Shown here: positions 23,066 through 31,498 of the stretch, piece after piece
Layout of the letters: every line of letters begins with the position of its first letter
Numbering within the stretch: position 1 is the first letter of the stretch
NCBI GenBank assembly: GCA_902792295.1
Contig: CADAZC010000039.1
Span: 1-45,600 of the forward strand
Source of the DNA: an uncultured Eubacteriales bacterium
GTDB lineage: Bacteria > Bacillota > Clostridia > Christensenellales > CAG-138
Direction of reading: 5' to 3'
DNA: 45,600 nucleotides
The notes under the pieces: generated by a model
Told to the model about the DNA's origin: nothing
Seen by the model: the letters and a program-made list of their open reading frames with translations, nothing else
The model's database searches: none
Program-made: the position numbers and the translations under genes

Positions 23066-24010
23066 ATGAACACAGCGCTTCTGGAAACCGTCAATCGGGC
23101 AAAAACGCTCTCCATTGTCGGAATGTGCAAAAACGCGGGCAAAACGACCGTGCTGAACTGGCTTCTCCGCCGGTCGCACGGGCGCGTTTTGGGGCTGACC
23201 TCGATCGGCCGCGACGGCGAATCCGTCGACGTCGTGACCGGCACGGAAAAGCCGGGCATCTTCGTTCCGGAAGGCACGCTGATCGCGACTGCGAAGGACA
23301 TGCTTGCGCTTTCCGATATCACGCAGGAGATCGTTTACACCACCGGCATTCCCACGCCGCTCGGCGAAGTCGTGCTCGTCCGCGCAAGGAGCGCGGGCAG
23401 CGTGCAGCTTGCCGGTCCCTCCATCACCTCGCAGCTTCGCACCGTTTCGGACCTGTTCTTCTCGCTCGGCGCAGAGCAGGCGATCATCGACGGCGCGCTC
23501 GGCAGAAAATCGCTCGGCGCGCGCACGGTTGCGGAAAGCGTGATCCTGTGCACCGGCGCAAGCTACGATATGCGCATGGAAAAGGTCGTAAGGGATACCG
23601 CAAACATCTTCCGCGTCATGAATCTCAAAAAAGCGGCGACCGTGCCGGAACCGTCCGATCTGCCGCTCGCAGACGTGCTCAAAGAAACCGGCGAAGCGCT
23701 TGTTCCCGGCGCGCTCTCCGATTCCGCGGTCCTGCCGCTTCTGAAAAGCGGCGTCCTGAAAAACGTCCGGCTGGTCGTAAAGGATCCGAGCAAGGTCCTG
23801 CTTTCGCCGGACACGCTCGACAAACTCGCGATCCGCAACGTTTCGCTGGAAACGGTCGAGGCGGCAAACGTGCTCTGCGTGACGGTCAACCCCGTGTCCG
23901 CCTACGGCTGGAAGTTCGATCCCGATGCGTTCCGGCGCGCCGTGCAGGCGGCGGTGAACGTTCCGGTCATCAATGTAAAGGAGGCGCAACATGATCTCGA
24001 TCGGCTTTGA
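23066..24010 (+). CDS. kamB: KamB, P-loop component of the lysine 5,6-aminomutase reactivation pair
   Basis: This 314-aa protein has an N-terminal Walker A motif GMCKNAGKT (residues 19-27), then a TSIGRDGES switch-like stretch. No membrane segment is present. In lysine-fermenting bacteria, kamB and the MutS-like kamC are found with the aminomutase genes and are thought to form the ATP-dependent factor that reactivates the B12-dependent lysine 5,6-aminomutase. Here the pair lies about 1 kb upstream of the main kam operon on the same strand. The ATG at 23066 follows GAAAGGACG; an in-frame ATG at 23036 lacks a ribosome site. It overlaps kamC by 20 bases. The name rests on its P-loop plus pairing and context. 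Confidence 0.82.
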   Translation: MNTALLETVNRAKTLSIVGMCKNAGKTTVLNWLLRRSHGRVLGLTSIGRDGESVDVVTGTEKPGIFVPEGTLIATAKDMLALSDITQEIVYTTGIPTPLGEVVLVRARSAGSVQLAGPSITSQLRTVSDLFFSLGAEQAIIDGALGRKSLGARTVAESVILCTGASYDMRMEKVVRDTANIFRVMNLKKAATVPEPSDLPLADVLKETGEALVPGALSDSAVLPLLKSGVLKNVRLVVKDPSKVLLSPDTLDKLAIRNVSLETVEAANVLCVTVNPVSAYGWKFDPDAFRRAVQAAVNVPVINVKEAQHDLDRL

Positions 24011-25451
24011 CGATAAAGTGAAAATCGGTCTGCAATACGTTACGGACAGTCTGCATGCGTGCAGTCCGTTCGGCATCGAACGCGTGCGGAAGCTTCGCTT
24101 CTATGCGCCGGATGAGCGGGACGAGCTGGAAATCGAGCTCGGCAACACGGAACGCGCAAAGAACGCGGCGGACGCGCTCGGTCCGCTCTATGAAAAGATC
24201 ATGCTCGTGCTGTGTCAGATGAAGGATGTGCGCGGCTCGATCAAGCGGCTTTCCGAGGGCGCGTGTCTCGATCACGTGGAGCTGTTTGAGCTCAAGGGGT
24301 TTCTGCTGCGCGTGAGCGAGCTGATCCCGCTGTTTACCCGGATGAACGAGACCGCACATGCCGAAGGCATCGCTTTTTTCGATCCCGAAGGCGCGCTCGA
24401 CGTGCTCGATCCGGAGCACACGCGCTCCCGCGGGTTTTATATTCCCGACGGCGCGTCGGAGCCGCTTCGCACGATCCGGAGAGAGAAAAAGCTTTTGGAG
24501 CAGCGGCTGTACGAGGCGCGGACGGACGCGGAAAAGGACGCGATCCGCGCGGAACGTTTGCGCGTGTGCGCGGACGAGGACGCCGAGGAACGGAAGATCC
24601 GCAAAGCGATGTGCGACGCGCTTCTCCCCTGCATTTCCGCCATGCGTTCGGACGCGGACGCCGCGGGACGGCTCGATGTTCTGATCCAGAAGGCGCTGTT
24701 TGCGAAGAAATACGGCGGCGTGCGCCCCGAGATTGCGGAGACCGCGCTGGAGCTCGTCGACATGGTTAACCCGGAGCTTGTCGATCTTCTGGGCGAAAAA
24801 GGGCGTGCGTTCGTGCCCGTTTCGATCGCCGCCGACCGCGGCGCAACGGTCATCACCGGCGCGAACATGGGCGGCAAGAGCGTCGCGATGAAGACCGTCG
24901 CGCTGAACGTGCTGCTGATGCACGCGGGCTTTCTGGTCTGTGCAAAAGCGGCGCGCATTCCGATGTTTCACAGTCTGCACATGCTGTTCGACGACGCGCA
25001 GTCCATGCAGTCGGGTCTTTCCGGCTTCGGTTCCGAGATCGTGCGGTTCAACGCCGCGCTGAAGGAAGTCGAACAGGGCTATTCGCTGTTTTTGATCGAC
25101 GAGCTTGCGCGCGGTACGAACCCCGACGAGGGCGCGGTGATCGTACAGGCGGTGACGCGATACCTGAACGGCGCGAACGCGATCTCGATCCTTGCGACGC
25201 ATTACGACGGCGTTGCCGAAAACGCCCGTACGCACTACCAGATCATCGGATTGAAGGACGTCGATCCGGATGCGATCAGGGTCGAGCTTCAGGCGGCGGG
25301 CGAAGACGGCGTCGCGGTCATCGCGCGGCACATGAACTACGGGCTGTACCGTGTGGAAGGCAAAGCGGACTGCCCGAAGGACGCGCTGAACATCTGCCGG
25401 ATGCTGTCGCTGAAACCGGAAATTTTAGAGCGCATCGAGCGGGCGTACTGA
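23991..25451 (+). CDS. kamC: KamC, MutS-like ATPase of lysine fermentation
   Basis: This 486-aa protein has a C-terminal MutS-type ATPase: Walker A GANMGGKS (290-297), FDDAQSMQSGLSGFGSE (the MutS signature region), Walker B FLIDELARGTNPDEG and the His of ILATHYDG. The N-terminal 280 residues lack the MutS mismatch-recognition domain and are mostly helical, so this is not a DNA repair MutS. In lysine-fermenting clusters the homologous gene is kamC, expected to work with KamB on the adenosylcobalamin enzyme KamDE. The ATG follows AAAGGAGGCGC and overlaps kamB. The next small membrane gene begins 1 base after its stop. Confidence 0.88.
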   Translation: MISIGFDDKVKIGLQYVTDSLHACSPFGIERVRKLRFYAPDERDELEIELGNTERAKNAADALGPLYEKIMLVLCQMKDVRGSIKRLSEGACLDHVELFELKGFLLRVSELIPLFTRMNETAHAEGIAFFDPEGALDVLDPEHTRSRGFYIPDGASEPLRTIRREKKLLEQRLYEARTDAEKDAIRAERLRVCADEDAEERKIRKAMCDALLPCISAMRSDADAAGRLDVLIQKALFAKKYGGVRPEIAETALELVDMVNPELVDLLGEKGRAFVPVSIAADRGATVITGANMGGKSVAMKTVALNVLLMHAGFLVCAKAARIPMFHSLHMLFDDAQSMQSGLSGFGSEIVRFNAALKEVEQGYSLFLIDELARGTNPDEGAVIVQAVTRYLNGANAISILATHYDGVAENARTHYQIIGLKDVDPDAIRVELQAAGEDGVAVIARHMNYGLYRVEGKADCPKDALNICRMLSLKPEILERIERAY

Positions 25452-25452
25452 T

Positions 25453-25896
25453 ATGAAATTCGGCTGGATCAACCTTTTCGGCGTGATCATCGTCATCCTG
25501 CTGATCATACCCAATATCGTTTATGCGATAAAGAACCGGAATGAAAAGAACCGCTGCACAAACCGGCTGATGGATGTATTGGAGCAGATCGGACGGTACG
25601 CCTGCATCGTTCTGATGTGGCTGCCTCTGCTCGTTTGGAAATTCGGCTTTGCAAGTGTTTTCGCTATGGTGCTTTATCTTTTCGGAAACGGTTCACTGCT
25701 CACCGCATACTGGGTTCTGTTTGCGCGGTATCTGAAAGTGAAAAATGCCGGGCTTGCGCTTTCGCTTGCCATTATTCCCGCATGCATCTTTCTGCTGAGC
25801 GGACTGCTCCTCAGGCACTGGCTGCTTGCCGGCTTTGCGATCCTGTTCGCAATCGCGCATATCTATGTTACGCGGCAGAATGCCGTTTCCCGTTGA
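25453..25896 (+). CDS. Small membrane protein of unknown function, coupled to kamBC
   Basis: This is a 147-aa protein with about five hydrophobic segments: FGVIIVILLIIPNIVYAI near the N-terminus, then ACIVLMWLPLLVW, a third pair around LYLFGNGSLLTAYWVLF, and two near the C-terminus. A basic, polar loop (KNRNEKNRCTNR) follows the first segment. I recognise no family or catalytic motif. It starts one base after the kamC stop, so it is translationally coupled to the aminomutase reactivation genes. It is followed by the lysine-operon promoter and riboswitch. A role in lysine or cobalamin uptake is conceivable but only by position. Confidence 0.7.
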   Translation: MKFGWINLFGVIIVILLIIPNIVYAIKNRNEKNRCTNRLMDVLEQIGRYACIVLMWLPLLVWKFGFASVFAMVLYLFGNGSLLTAYWVLFARYLKVKNAGLALSLAIIPACIFLLSGLLLRHWLLAGFAILFAIAHIYVTRQNAVSR

Positions 25897-25933
25897 CATT
25901 TTCGCATTACTGTTTATTTCAATAGGAATATTC

Positions 25934-25963
25934 TTGACAACGACCGCAAAAATCGGGTATAAT
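25934..25963 (+). promoter_or_regulatory. Consensus promoter of the lysine fermentation operon
   Basis: A perfect TTGACA (25934-25939), 18 bases and a perfect TATAAT (25958-25963) place the transcript start near 25970, about 20 bases before the riboswitch aptamer. The 364-base gap between the small membrane gene and kal is filled by this promoter, the riboswitch, its terminator and the kal ribosome site. Confidence 0.93.
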
Positions 25964-25989
25964 TTTTATGCAAAAATCCATCTGGTCTT

Positions 25990-26155
25990 CAATAGAGGCG
26001 CGGACAGCAGGGTACCCGTTCGATCGGCAGGGCAGCCGGAAAATCGCTCGGGAAAGGGGTTGTCCGCCGAAGGAAACGGATGCGCCCGATCCGGTTCCTG
26101 GCGTCGCCGTGTAAGCGGCGGTGCTGTCATGTTCAAAGAGCATGGAGCGCTATTG
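25990..26155 (+). ncRNA. Lysine riboswitch (L box) aptamer, predicted ON switch
   Basis: The conserved lysine-riboswitch core is visible in order: AGGCGCG just inside P1, GGGAAAGG, CGCCGAAGG, the CTGG-containing segment, a GCCG/CGGC hairpin, TGCTGTCAT, and GGAGCGCTATTG at the 3' end. P1 is CAATAG (25990-25995) paired with CTATTG (26150-26155). Lysine riboswitches bind free L-lysine. Most shut off biosynthesis or transport genes. This one precedes the lysine degradation operon. The 3' strand of P1 is also part of the 5' arm of the terminator at 26147-26185, so P1 and the terminator exclude each other. Lysine binding should therefore allow transcription. The aptamer call is strong; the ON logic is deduced from pairing. 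Confidence 0.92.
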
Positions 26156-26185
26156 GTCGATCGTCGACCGACAGCGCCTTTTTTT
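26147..26185 (+). terminator. Riboswitch expression-platform terminator
   Basis: A 14-position stem (26147-26160 with 26164-26177, one A-C mismatch and one G-U pair) has a TCG loop and is followed by seven T residues (26179-26185). Its 5' arm includes the P1 3' strand of the riboswitch (26150-26155). Without lysine it should form and stop transcription about 75 bases before kal. Confidence 0.92.
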
Positions 26186-26260
26186 ATTCGAAACGCGCTT
26201 CGAAGACTTCGGAGATGCCGATCCCATTGAAAATGCAATTCACAAGAAGGAGAATGACAC

Positions 26261-26668
26261 ATGGAAAAAATCACATCCCTGATCCGACTCCGCATGAGCG
26301 CGAAGGATGCACACTACGGCGGAAACCTGGTTGACGGCGCGCACATGGTGCATCTGTTCGGCGACGTTGCGACCGAGCTTCTCATCAAGTGCGACGGGGA
26401 CGAAGGTCTGTTCTGCGCGTACGACATGGTCGAGTTTCTCGCGCCGGTCTATGCGGGCGACTACATCGAAGCGTACGGCGAGATCGACCGCATCGGCAAT
26501 ACCTCCCGCGGCATGACGTTCGAAGCGCGCAAGATCATTCAGGCGCGCCCCGACATCAGCCCGAGCGCGGCGGAAGTTCTGCCGGAACCTATCGTGGTCT
26601 GCCGCGCGCACGGCACCTGCGTCACGCCGAAGGACTGCCAGCGCATCGATCACAGCCAGGACAAATAA
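26261..26668 (+). CDS. kal: 3-Aminobutyryl-CoA ammonia-lyase
   Basis: This 135-aa single hotdog-fold protein removes ammonia from L-3-aminobutyryl-CoA to give crotonyl-CoA, the last pathway-specific step of lysine fermentation. It shows the hotdog helix region ([28 protein letters not shown]) and a Glu-containing strand ([21 protein letters not shown]), as in Kal proteins. It is the first gene after the lysine riboswitch. AGAAGGAG precedes the ATG. Kce follows 11 bases after its stop. Length is normal for the family. A related hotdog thioesterase role is unlikely given the neighbours. Confidence 0.92.
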   Translation: MEKITSLIRLRMSAKDAHYGGNLVDGAHMVHLFGDVATELLIKCDGDEGLFCAYDMVEFLAPVYAGDYIEAYGEIDRIGNTSRGMTFEARKIIQARPDISPSAAEVLPEPIVVCRAHGTCVTPKDCQRIDHSQDK

Positions 26669-26679
26669 CGGAGGGAATT

Positions 26680-27507
26680 ATGGAGAAACTGATCATCACC
26701 GCCGCCATCTGCGGCGCGGAAGTCACCAAGCAGAACAACCCCGCCGTCCCCTATACCGTGGAGGAAATGGTGCGCGAAGCGAAGCTCGCGTACGAAGCGG
26801 GCGCGGCGATCATCCACGTGCACGTCCGTGAGGACGACGGCACCCCCACGCAGGACCGCGAACGTTTCCGCGTGGTCATGGACGCGATCCGCAAAGAGCT
26901 TCCCGACGTCATCATGATCCCGTCGACCGGCGGTGCGACCGGCATGACGCCCGAAGAGCGTCTGCAGCCGACCGAGCTCATGCCCGAGATGGCGACGCTC
27001 GACTGCGGCACCTGCAATTTCGGCGACGAAGTGTTTGAAAACACCATGCCCACCATGCGCGCGTTCGGCAGGCGCATGATCGAGAACGGCATCAAGCCCG
27101 AGTATGAATGCTTCGAGCTCGGACATCTCGACACCGTGCTGAACATGGCGAAGAAAGGCGAAGTCCCCGGCGCGCCGATGCAGTTCAACTTCGTTCTCGG
27201 CGTGCCCGGCTGCGCGCCCGCGACCGTCGACAACCTCGCATTCATGGTTTCGAAGATCCCCGCGGGCTCGACCTGGACGGTCACCGGCGTCGGCAGATCC
27301 GCCTGGACGATGGCAGCAGCCGGCATCATTATGGGCGGCAACGTCCGCGTCGGCTTCGAGGACAACGTGTACCTCGGCAAAGGTCACAAGGCGGCTTCGA
27401 ACGGCGAACTCGTCGAAAAGGTCGTCCGCCTCGCGAAGGAACTCGGCAGAGAGATCGCAACGCCCGACGAGGCGCGCGCGATCCTCGGCATGGCTCCGCG
27501 CAAATAA
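26680..27507 (+). CDS. kce: 3-Keto-5-aminohexanoate cleavage enzyme
   Basis: This 275-aa TIM-barrel enzyme of the BKACE (DUF849) family combines 3-keto-5-aminohexanoate with acetyl-CoA to form 3-aminobutyryl-CoA and acetoacetate. Visible markers are AAICGAEVTKQNNPAVPYT (N-terminal substrate site), AGAAIIHVHVREDDG with the zinc-binding His pair, IPSTGGATGM, CFELGHLD, and the late VTGVGRSAWTMA. GGAGGGA precedes the ATG. It follows kal and precedes kdd in the riboswitch-controlled operon. Close family members act on other beta-keto acids, but the neighbours make the lysine assignment secure. Confidence 0.95.
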   Translation: MEKLIITAAICGAEVTKQNNPAVPYTVEEMVREAKLAYEAGAAIIHVHVREDDGTPTQDRERFRVVMDAIRKELPDVIMIPSTGGATGMTPEERLQPTELMPEMATLDCGTCNFGDEVFENTMPTMRAFGRRMIENGIKPEYECFELGHLDTVLNMAKKGEVPGAPMQFNFVLGVPGCAPATVDNLAFMVSKIPAGSTWTVTGVGRSAWTMAAAGIIMGGNVRVGFEDNVYLGKGHKAASNGELVEKVVRLAKELGREIATPDEARAILGMAPRK

Positions 27508-27551
27508 TCGCAATCAAAACCCATTCAAAATACATTTCAGGAGGAACAACA

Positions 27552-28604
27552 ATGGAACAGTTAAAGGGCAATAAGTACGGCACTCACCGCGTCATCGAGC
27601 CGAAGGGCGTTCTTACCCAGGCGGCATGGAAGATCGACAACGACATGACGAAGCGTTATTCGAACGAGATCATCTGCGACGTCATCTCGCTGAACATCGA
27701 CTCCGCTTCCTTCACGCAGATCGAAGAAGCGTGCGGCGGCGACGAGCAGAAGATCGGCGAAATGATCCTCGGCATCGTTGCGGAACGCGGCAAGCAGCAG
27801 AACCCGGTCACCGGCTCGGGCGGCATGTTCATCGGCAAGGTCGCGTACATCGGCGAGGACCTTCTGAAGAAGCCCGACTTCGATCTCAAGGTCGGCGACA
27901 AGATCGCATCCCTCGTTTCCCTGTCCATGACGCCTTTGAAGATCGACCGCATCAAGGCGATCCACAAGGATATCGACCGCGTCGACATCGACGGTCAGGC
28001 GGTCCTGTTTGAGTCCGCGATCTACGCGAAGCTCCCCGAAGACATGTCCGAAGCGCTCGCGCTTGCGGCGCTTGACGTTGCCGGCGCACCCGCGCAGGCA
28101 AGAAAGCTCCCGAAGGAAGGCGATTCCGTGCTGATCCTCGGCGCAAACGGCAAATCCGGCGTGCTCTGCGGCTGGGAAGCACTGAAGAAGGTCGGCCCGA
28201 ACGGCAAGGTCGTCGGCGTTGTCCGGAACCCGAAGCAGGTTCCCGCGCTGATCGAGCTCGGCGTTTACACCGACGTCATCGTGGCGGACTGCACGAAGCC
28301 CGTCGAAGTGCTGGAAAAGGCGCTTGAAGTCAACGGCGGCAAGGAGTACGACATCTCCATCTGCTGCGTCAACATCGAATCCTGCGAGATGAGCGCGATC
28401 CTCCCGGTCCGCGACGACGGTCTCGTATACTTCTTCTCCATGGCGACCTCCTTCACGAAGGCGGCTCTGGGCGCGGAAGGCGTCGGCAAGGACGTCACCA
28501 TGATCGTCGGCAACGGCTACACCAAGAACCATGCCGAAATCACGCTGAACGTGCTCCGCGAGAACGAAAAGCTCAGAAAGCTGTTCGACGAGAAATACTG
28601 CTGA
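27552..28604 (+). CDS. kdd: 3,5-Diaminohexanoate dehydrogenase
   Basis: This 350-aa NAD(P)-dependent enzyme oxidatively deaminates L-erythro-3,5-diaminohexanoate to 3-keto-5-aminohexanoate, releasing ammonia. It has a GroES-like N-terminal region (GSGGMFIGKVAYIGEDL) and a Rossmann segment VLILGANGKSGVLCGWEAL near residues 200-220, which is how Kdd proteins look. AGGAGGAAC precedes the ATG at 27552; the open frame continues upstream through kce but has no start there. A hairpin at 28612-28650 follows before kamA. Position between kce and kamA matches the pathway. Confidence 0.93.
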   Translation: MEQLKGNKYGTHRVIEPKGVLTQAAWKIDNDMTKRYSNEIICDVISLNIDSASFTQIEEACGGDEQKIGEMILGIVAERGKQQNPVTGSGGMFIGKVAYIGEDLLKKPDFDLKVGDKIASLVSLSMTPLKIDRIKAIHKDIDRVDIDGQAVLFESAIYAKLPEDMSEALALAALDVAGAPAQARKLPKEGDSVLILGANGKSGVLCGWEALKKVGPNGKVVGVVRNPKQVPALIELGVYTDVIVADCTKPVEVLEKALEVNGGKEYDISICCVNIESCEMSAILPVRDDGLVYFFSMATSFTKAALGAEGVGKDVTMIVGNGYTKNHAEITLNVLRENEKLRKLFDEKYC

Positions 28605-28611
28605 ACCCCTT

Positions 28612-28650
28612 GCGAGAGCGGACGGAAGCGTCCCGCTCTCGCGGTTTTAT
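28612..28650 (+). terminator. Hairpin terminator or attenuator between kdd and kamA
   Basis: A 13-bp GC-rich stem (28612-28624 with 28629-28642, one bulged C) and a GAAG loop are followed by four T, an A and two more T. It is strong in the stem but weak in the U tract, so it probably lowers rather than ends transcription into kamA-kamDE. No clear promoter is visible between it and kamA. Confidence 0.7.
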
Positions 28651-28675
28651 TCCGAACGATCAAGGAGGAAACTCT

Positions 28676-29926
28676 ATGAAAACCCGTAACGGTCTTTTTG
28701 CAGACGTCCCCGAAGCACAGTGGAACGACTGGCATTGGCAGGTTCAGAATCGCGCCGAAACGCTCGACGATCTCAAGAAGGTCATGACGCTGACCCCCGA
28801 AGAAGAGGAAGGCATCAAAAAGACGCTCGGCAAACTGCGCATGGCGATCACGCCGTACTATCTCTCGCTGATCGATCTCGACGATCCTTATGATCCGATC
28901 CGCAAGATGGCGATCCCGCGTGCGGAGGAGCTCGACTACGCCGATTATGAGGACGCCGATCCGCTGCACGAGGACACCGATTCCCCGACGCCCGGTCTCA
29001 CCCACCGCTATCCCGACCGCGTGCTGTTCCTGATCACGGATATGTGCTCCATGTACTGCCGTCACTGTACGCGCCGCCGCTTCGCGGGGCAGAACGACTG
29101 CGGCGTTCCGATGTCGCAGATCGACAAGTGCATCGAATACGTGGCGAACCATCCCGAAGTGCGCGACGTGCTTCTTTCCGGCGGCGACGCGCTGATGGTC
29201 AGCGACACGATCCTTGAGAGCATTATTTCGCGGCTTCGCGCGATCCCGCATGTGGAGATCATCCGTCTCGGCTCGCGCACGCCGGTCGTGTGCCCGCAGC
29301 GCATCACGCCGGAGCTTTGCAATATGCTCAAAAAATACCATCCGATCTGGCTCAACACGCATTTCAACACGCCGAAGGAGTTTACGCCCGAAGCCGCAAA
29401 GGCGTGCGCCATGCTCGCCGACGCAGGCATTCCGCTGGGCAACCAGAGCGTTCTGCTCGCGGGCATCAACGACTGCAGCCACGTCATGATGGAGCTCGTG
29501 CACGGGCTCGTCAAGATGCGCGTGCGCCCGTATTACATCTACGCATGCGATCCCTCGCTCGGTCTTTCGCACTTCCGCACGCCGGTATCGAAGGGCATCG
29601 AGATCATGGAAGCGCTGCGCGGACACACCTCCGGTTACTGCGTTCCCACGTTCGTGGTCGACGCGCCGGGCGGCGGCGGCAAGACGCCCGTCATGCCGAC
29701 CTACCTGATCTCGCAGACGCCGAGAAAGATCATTCTCCGCAACTTCGAGGGCGTCATCACGTCCTATACCGAGCCGGAACACTACGTGCAGAACTGCCAT
29801 TGCGACGTCTGCACCGGCAAGAAAAAGATCGAAAAAACCGGCGTCGCGTACGTTGCCGAGGGCACGAAGCAGCATTACCTCGAACCGACGAAGCTTCTCC
29901 GCAACGAGCGGCACGTCAAGCACTGA
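28676..29926 (+). CDS. kamA: Lysine 2,3-aminomutase
   Basis: This 416-aa radical SAM, PLP-dependent enzyme converts L-lysine to L-beta-lysine, the first step of the pathway. The [4Fe-4S] cluster motif is CSMYCRHC (Cys124, Cys128, Cys131). The PLP lysine is in PGGGGKTPVMP (Lys336). The C-terminal Cys pair in NCHCDVC matches the zinc site of characterised lysine aminomutases. Length equals that of the clostridial enzyme. CAAGGAGG precedes the ATG at 28676. The kamD gene starts 9 bases after the stop. EpmB-type relatives lack this length and context. Confidence 0.97.
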   Translation: MKTRNGLFADVPEAQWNDWHWQVQNRAETLDDLKKVMTLTPEEEEGIKKTLGKLRMAITPYYLSLIDLDDPYDPIRKMAIPRAEELDYADYEDADPLHEDTDSPTPGLTHRYPDRVLFLITDMCSMYCRHCTRRRFAGQNDCGVPMSQIDKCIEYVANHPEVRDVLLSGGDALMVSDTILESIISRLRAIPHVEIIRLGSRTPVVCPQRITPELCNMLKKYHPIWLNTHFNTPKEFTPEAAKACAMLADAGIPLGNQSVLLAGINDCSHVMMELVHGLVKMRVRPYYIYACDPSLGLSHFRTPVSKGIEIMEALRGHTSGYCVPTFVVDAPGGGGKTPVMPTYLISQTPRKIILRNFEGVITSYTEPEHYVQNCHCDVCTGKKKIEKTGVAYVAEGTKQHYLEPTKLLRNERHVKH

Positions 29927-29935
29927 GGACCGGCT

Positions 29936-31498
29936 ATGGAAAGCAAACTCGGCTTGAATTTCGATCTGGTCAATGAAGCGCGCGCAAGCGCGGCGCACGT
30001 CGCCGCCGACGTACAGCGCTTTATCGACCTGCACACCACCGTCACGGTGGAGCGCACCGTCTGCCGTCTTTTGGGCATCGACGGCGTCAACGACATGGAC
30101 GTTCCCATGCCGAACGTCGTCGTGGACTATCTGACCGAAAACGCGCTGCTTCCGCAGGGCGCCGCCTGGCATCTCGGCAACGCGATGCTGGAAACGGGGC
30201 TCGACCCGCAGGGCGTTGCGGAAGCGATCGACAGAGGCGAGATCGACCTTACGAAGCTTCCCGCGCACAAGGAAAGCGAGATCCGCAGCGCGCTGCAGCC
30301 GCACATCGACGCGGCAATGACGCGCATCAACCAAAACGTCGCGAAGCGCAACGAATACCTCGGCCGCTTCGGCGACAAGCAGGGTCCGTACCTCTACATC
30401 ATCGTCGCGACCGGCAACATCTACGAGGACATCGTGCAGGCGAAGGCGGGCGCGAAGCAGGGCGCGGACATCATTGCGGTCATCCGCACGACCGGTCAGT
30501 CGCTTCTGGACTACGTTCCCTACGGCGCGACGACCGAGGGCTTCGGCGGCACCTACGCCACGCAGGAGAACTTCCGCCTGATGCGCGCGGCGCTCGACGA
30601 GGTCGGCGAGGAGCAGCACCGGTACATCCGGCTGTGCAACTACTGCTCGGGTCTGTGCATGCCCGAGATCGCGGCGATGGGCGCATTGGAACGGCTCGAC
30701 GTCATGCTGAACGACGCGCTGTACGGCATTCTGTTCCGCGACATCAACATGCAGCGCACGATCGTCGACCAGTACTTTTCCCGCATCATCAACGGTTACG
30801 CGGGCGTCATCATCAACACCGGCGAGGACAACTACCTCACGACCGACGACGCGATCACCTCGGCGCACACGGTGCTTGCTTCGCAGTTTTTGAACGAAGC
30901 GTTCGCGAAGTGCGCGGGCATGCGCGAAGAGCAGATGGGACTCGGACACGCGTTCGAAATGGATCCCGCCGTGGAAAACACGTTCCTCTACGAGCTTGCG
31001 CAGGCGGAAATGGCGCGCGAGATCTTCCCGAACGCGCCGTTAAAGTACATGCCGCCGACCAAGTACATGACCGGCAACATCTTCCGCGGGCACATTCAGG
31101 ATGCGCTGTTTAACATGGTTACGATCCTGACGAACCAGAAGCTGCATTTGCTCGGCATGATGACCGAGGCGATCCATACGCCGTTCATGTCGGACCGCGC
31201 GCTGTCGATCGAAAACGCGCAGTACATCTTCCGCACGATGAAGGACCTCGGAAGCGAGCTGACCTTCAAGGAGGGCGGCATCATCCGCACCCGCGCAAAC
31301 GAGGTCTTAACAAAGGCGACCGAGCTTTTGAAGGAGATCGAAACGCTCGGGCTGTTCACCACGCTGGAGCGCGGCATCTTCGCGGACGTCAAGCGTCCGA
31401 AGGACGGCGGCAAGGGATTGAACGGCGTCGTCGTAAAGGATGATTCCTACTTCAACCCGTTCATCGAGGTTATGAAAGGCAAGGTGGCAAACGAATGA
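29936..31498 (+). CDS. kamD: Beta-lysine 5,6-aminomutase, alpha subunit
   Basis: This 520-aa large subunit of the adenosylcobalamin- and PLP-dependent aminomutase converts beta-lysine to 3,5-diaminohexanoate. It is a TIM-barrel protein with the family's GPYLYIIVATGNIYEDIVQAK, RTTGQSLLDYVPYGAT and YCSGLCMPEIAAMGALERLD blocks. It works as a complex with KamE, whose gene overlaps by 4 bases (ATGA). The enzyme is prone to inactivation, which fits the nearby kamB-kamC genes. The ATG follows GAGGACCGGCT. Length matches the family. Confidence 0.96.
   Translation: MESKLGLNFDLVNEARASAAHVAADVQRFIDLHTTVTVERTVCRLLGIDGVNDMDVPMPNVVVDYLTENALLPQGAAWHLGNAMLETGLDPQGVAEAIDRGEIDLTKLPAHKESEIRSALQPHIDAAMTRINQNVAKRNEYLGRFGDKQGPYLYIIVATGNIYEDIVQAKAGAKQGADIIAVIRTTGQSLLDYVPYGATTEGFGGTYATQENFRLMRAALDEVGEEQHRYIRLCNYCSGLCMPEIAAMGALERLDVMLNDALYGILFRDINMQRTIVDQYFSRIINGYAGVIINTGEDNYLTTDDAITSAHTVLASQFLNEAFAKCAGMREEQMGLGHAFEMDPAVENTFLYELAQAEMAREIFPNAPLKYMPPTKYMTGNIFRGHIQDALFNMVTILTNQKLHLLGMMTEAIHTPFMSDRALSIENAQYIFRTMKDLGSELTFKEGGIIRTRANEVLTKATELLKEIETLGLFTTLERGIFADVKRPKDGGKGLNGVVVKDDSYFNPFIEVMKGKVANE

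Noticed and set aside
23991..25451. A DNA mismatch-repair mutS gene
   Set aside because: The MutS-type ATPase is present but the mismatch-recognition domain is missing, and the gene overlaps kamB near kamDE.
25897..26260. Cobalamin riboswitch before the B12-dependent aminomutase operon
   Set aside because: No B12-box sequence is visible. The conserved blocks match a lysine riboswitch instead.
28517..30949. An 810-codon open frame antisense to kamA and kamD
   Set aside because: Low-complexity Arg/Asp/Val composition and exact overlap with clearly conserved genes show it is a shadow.
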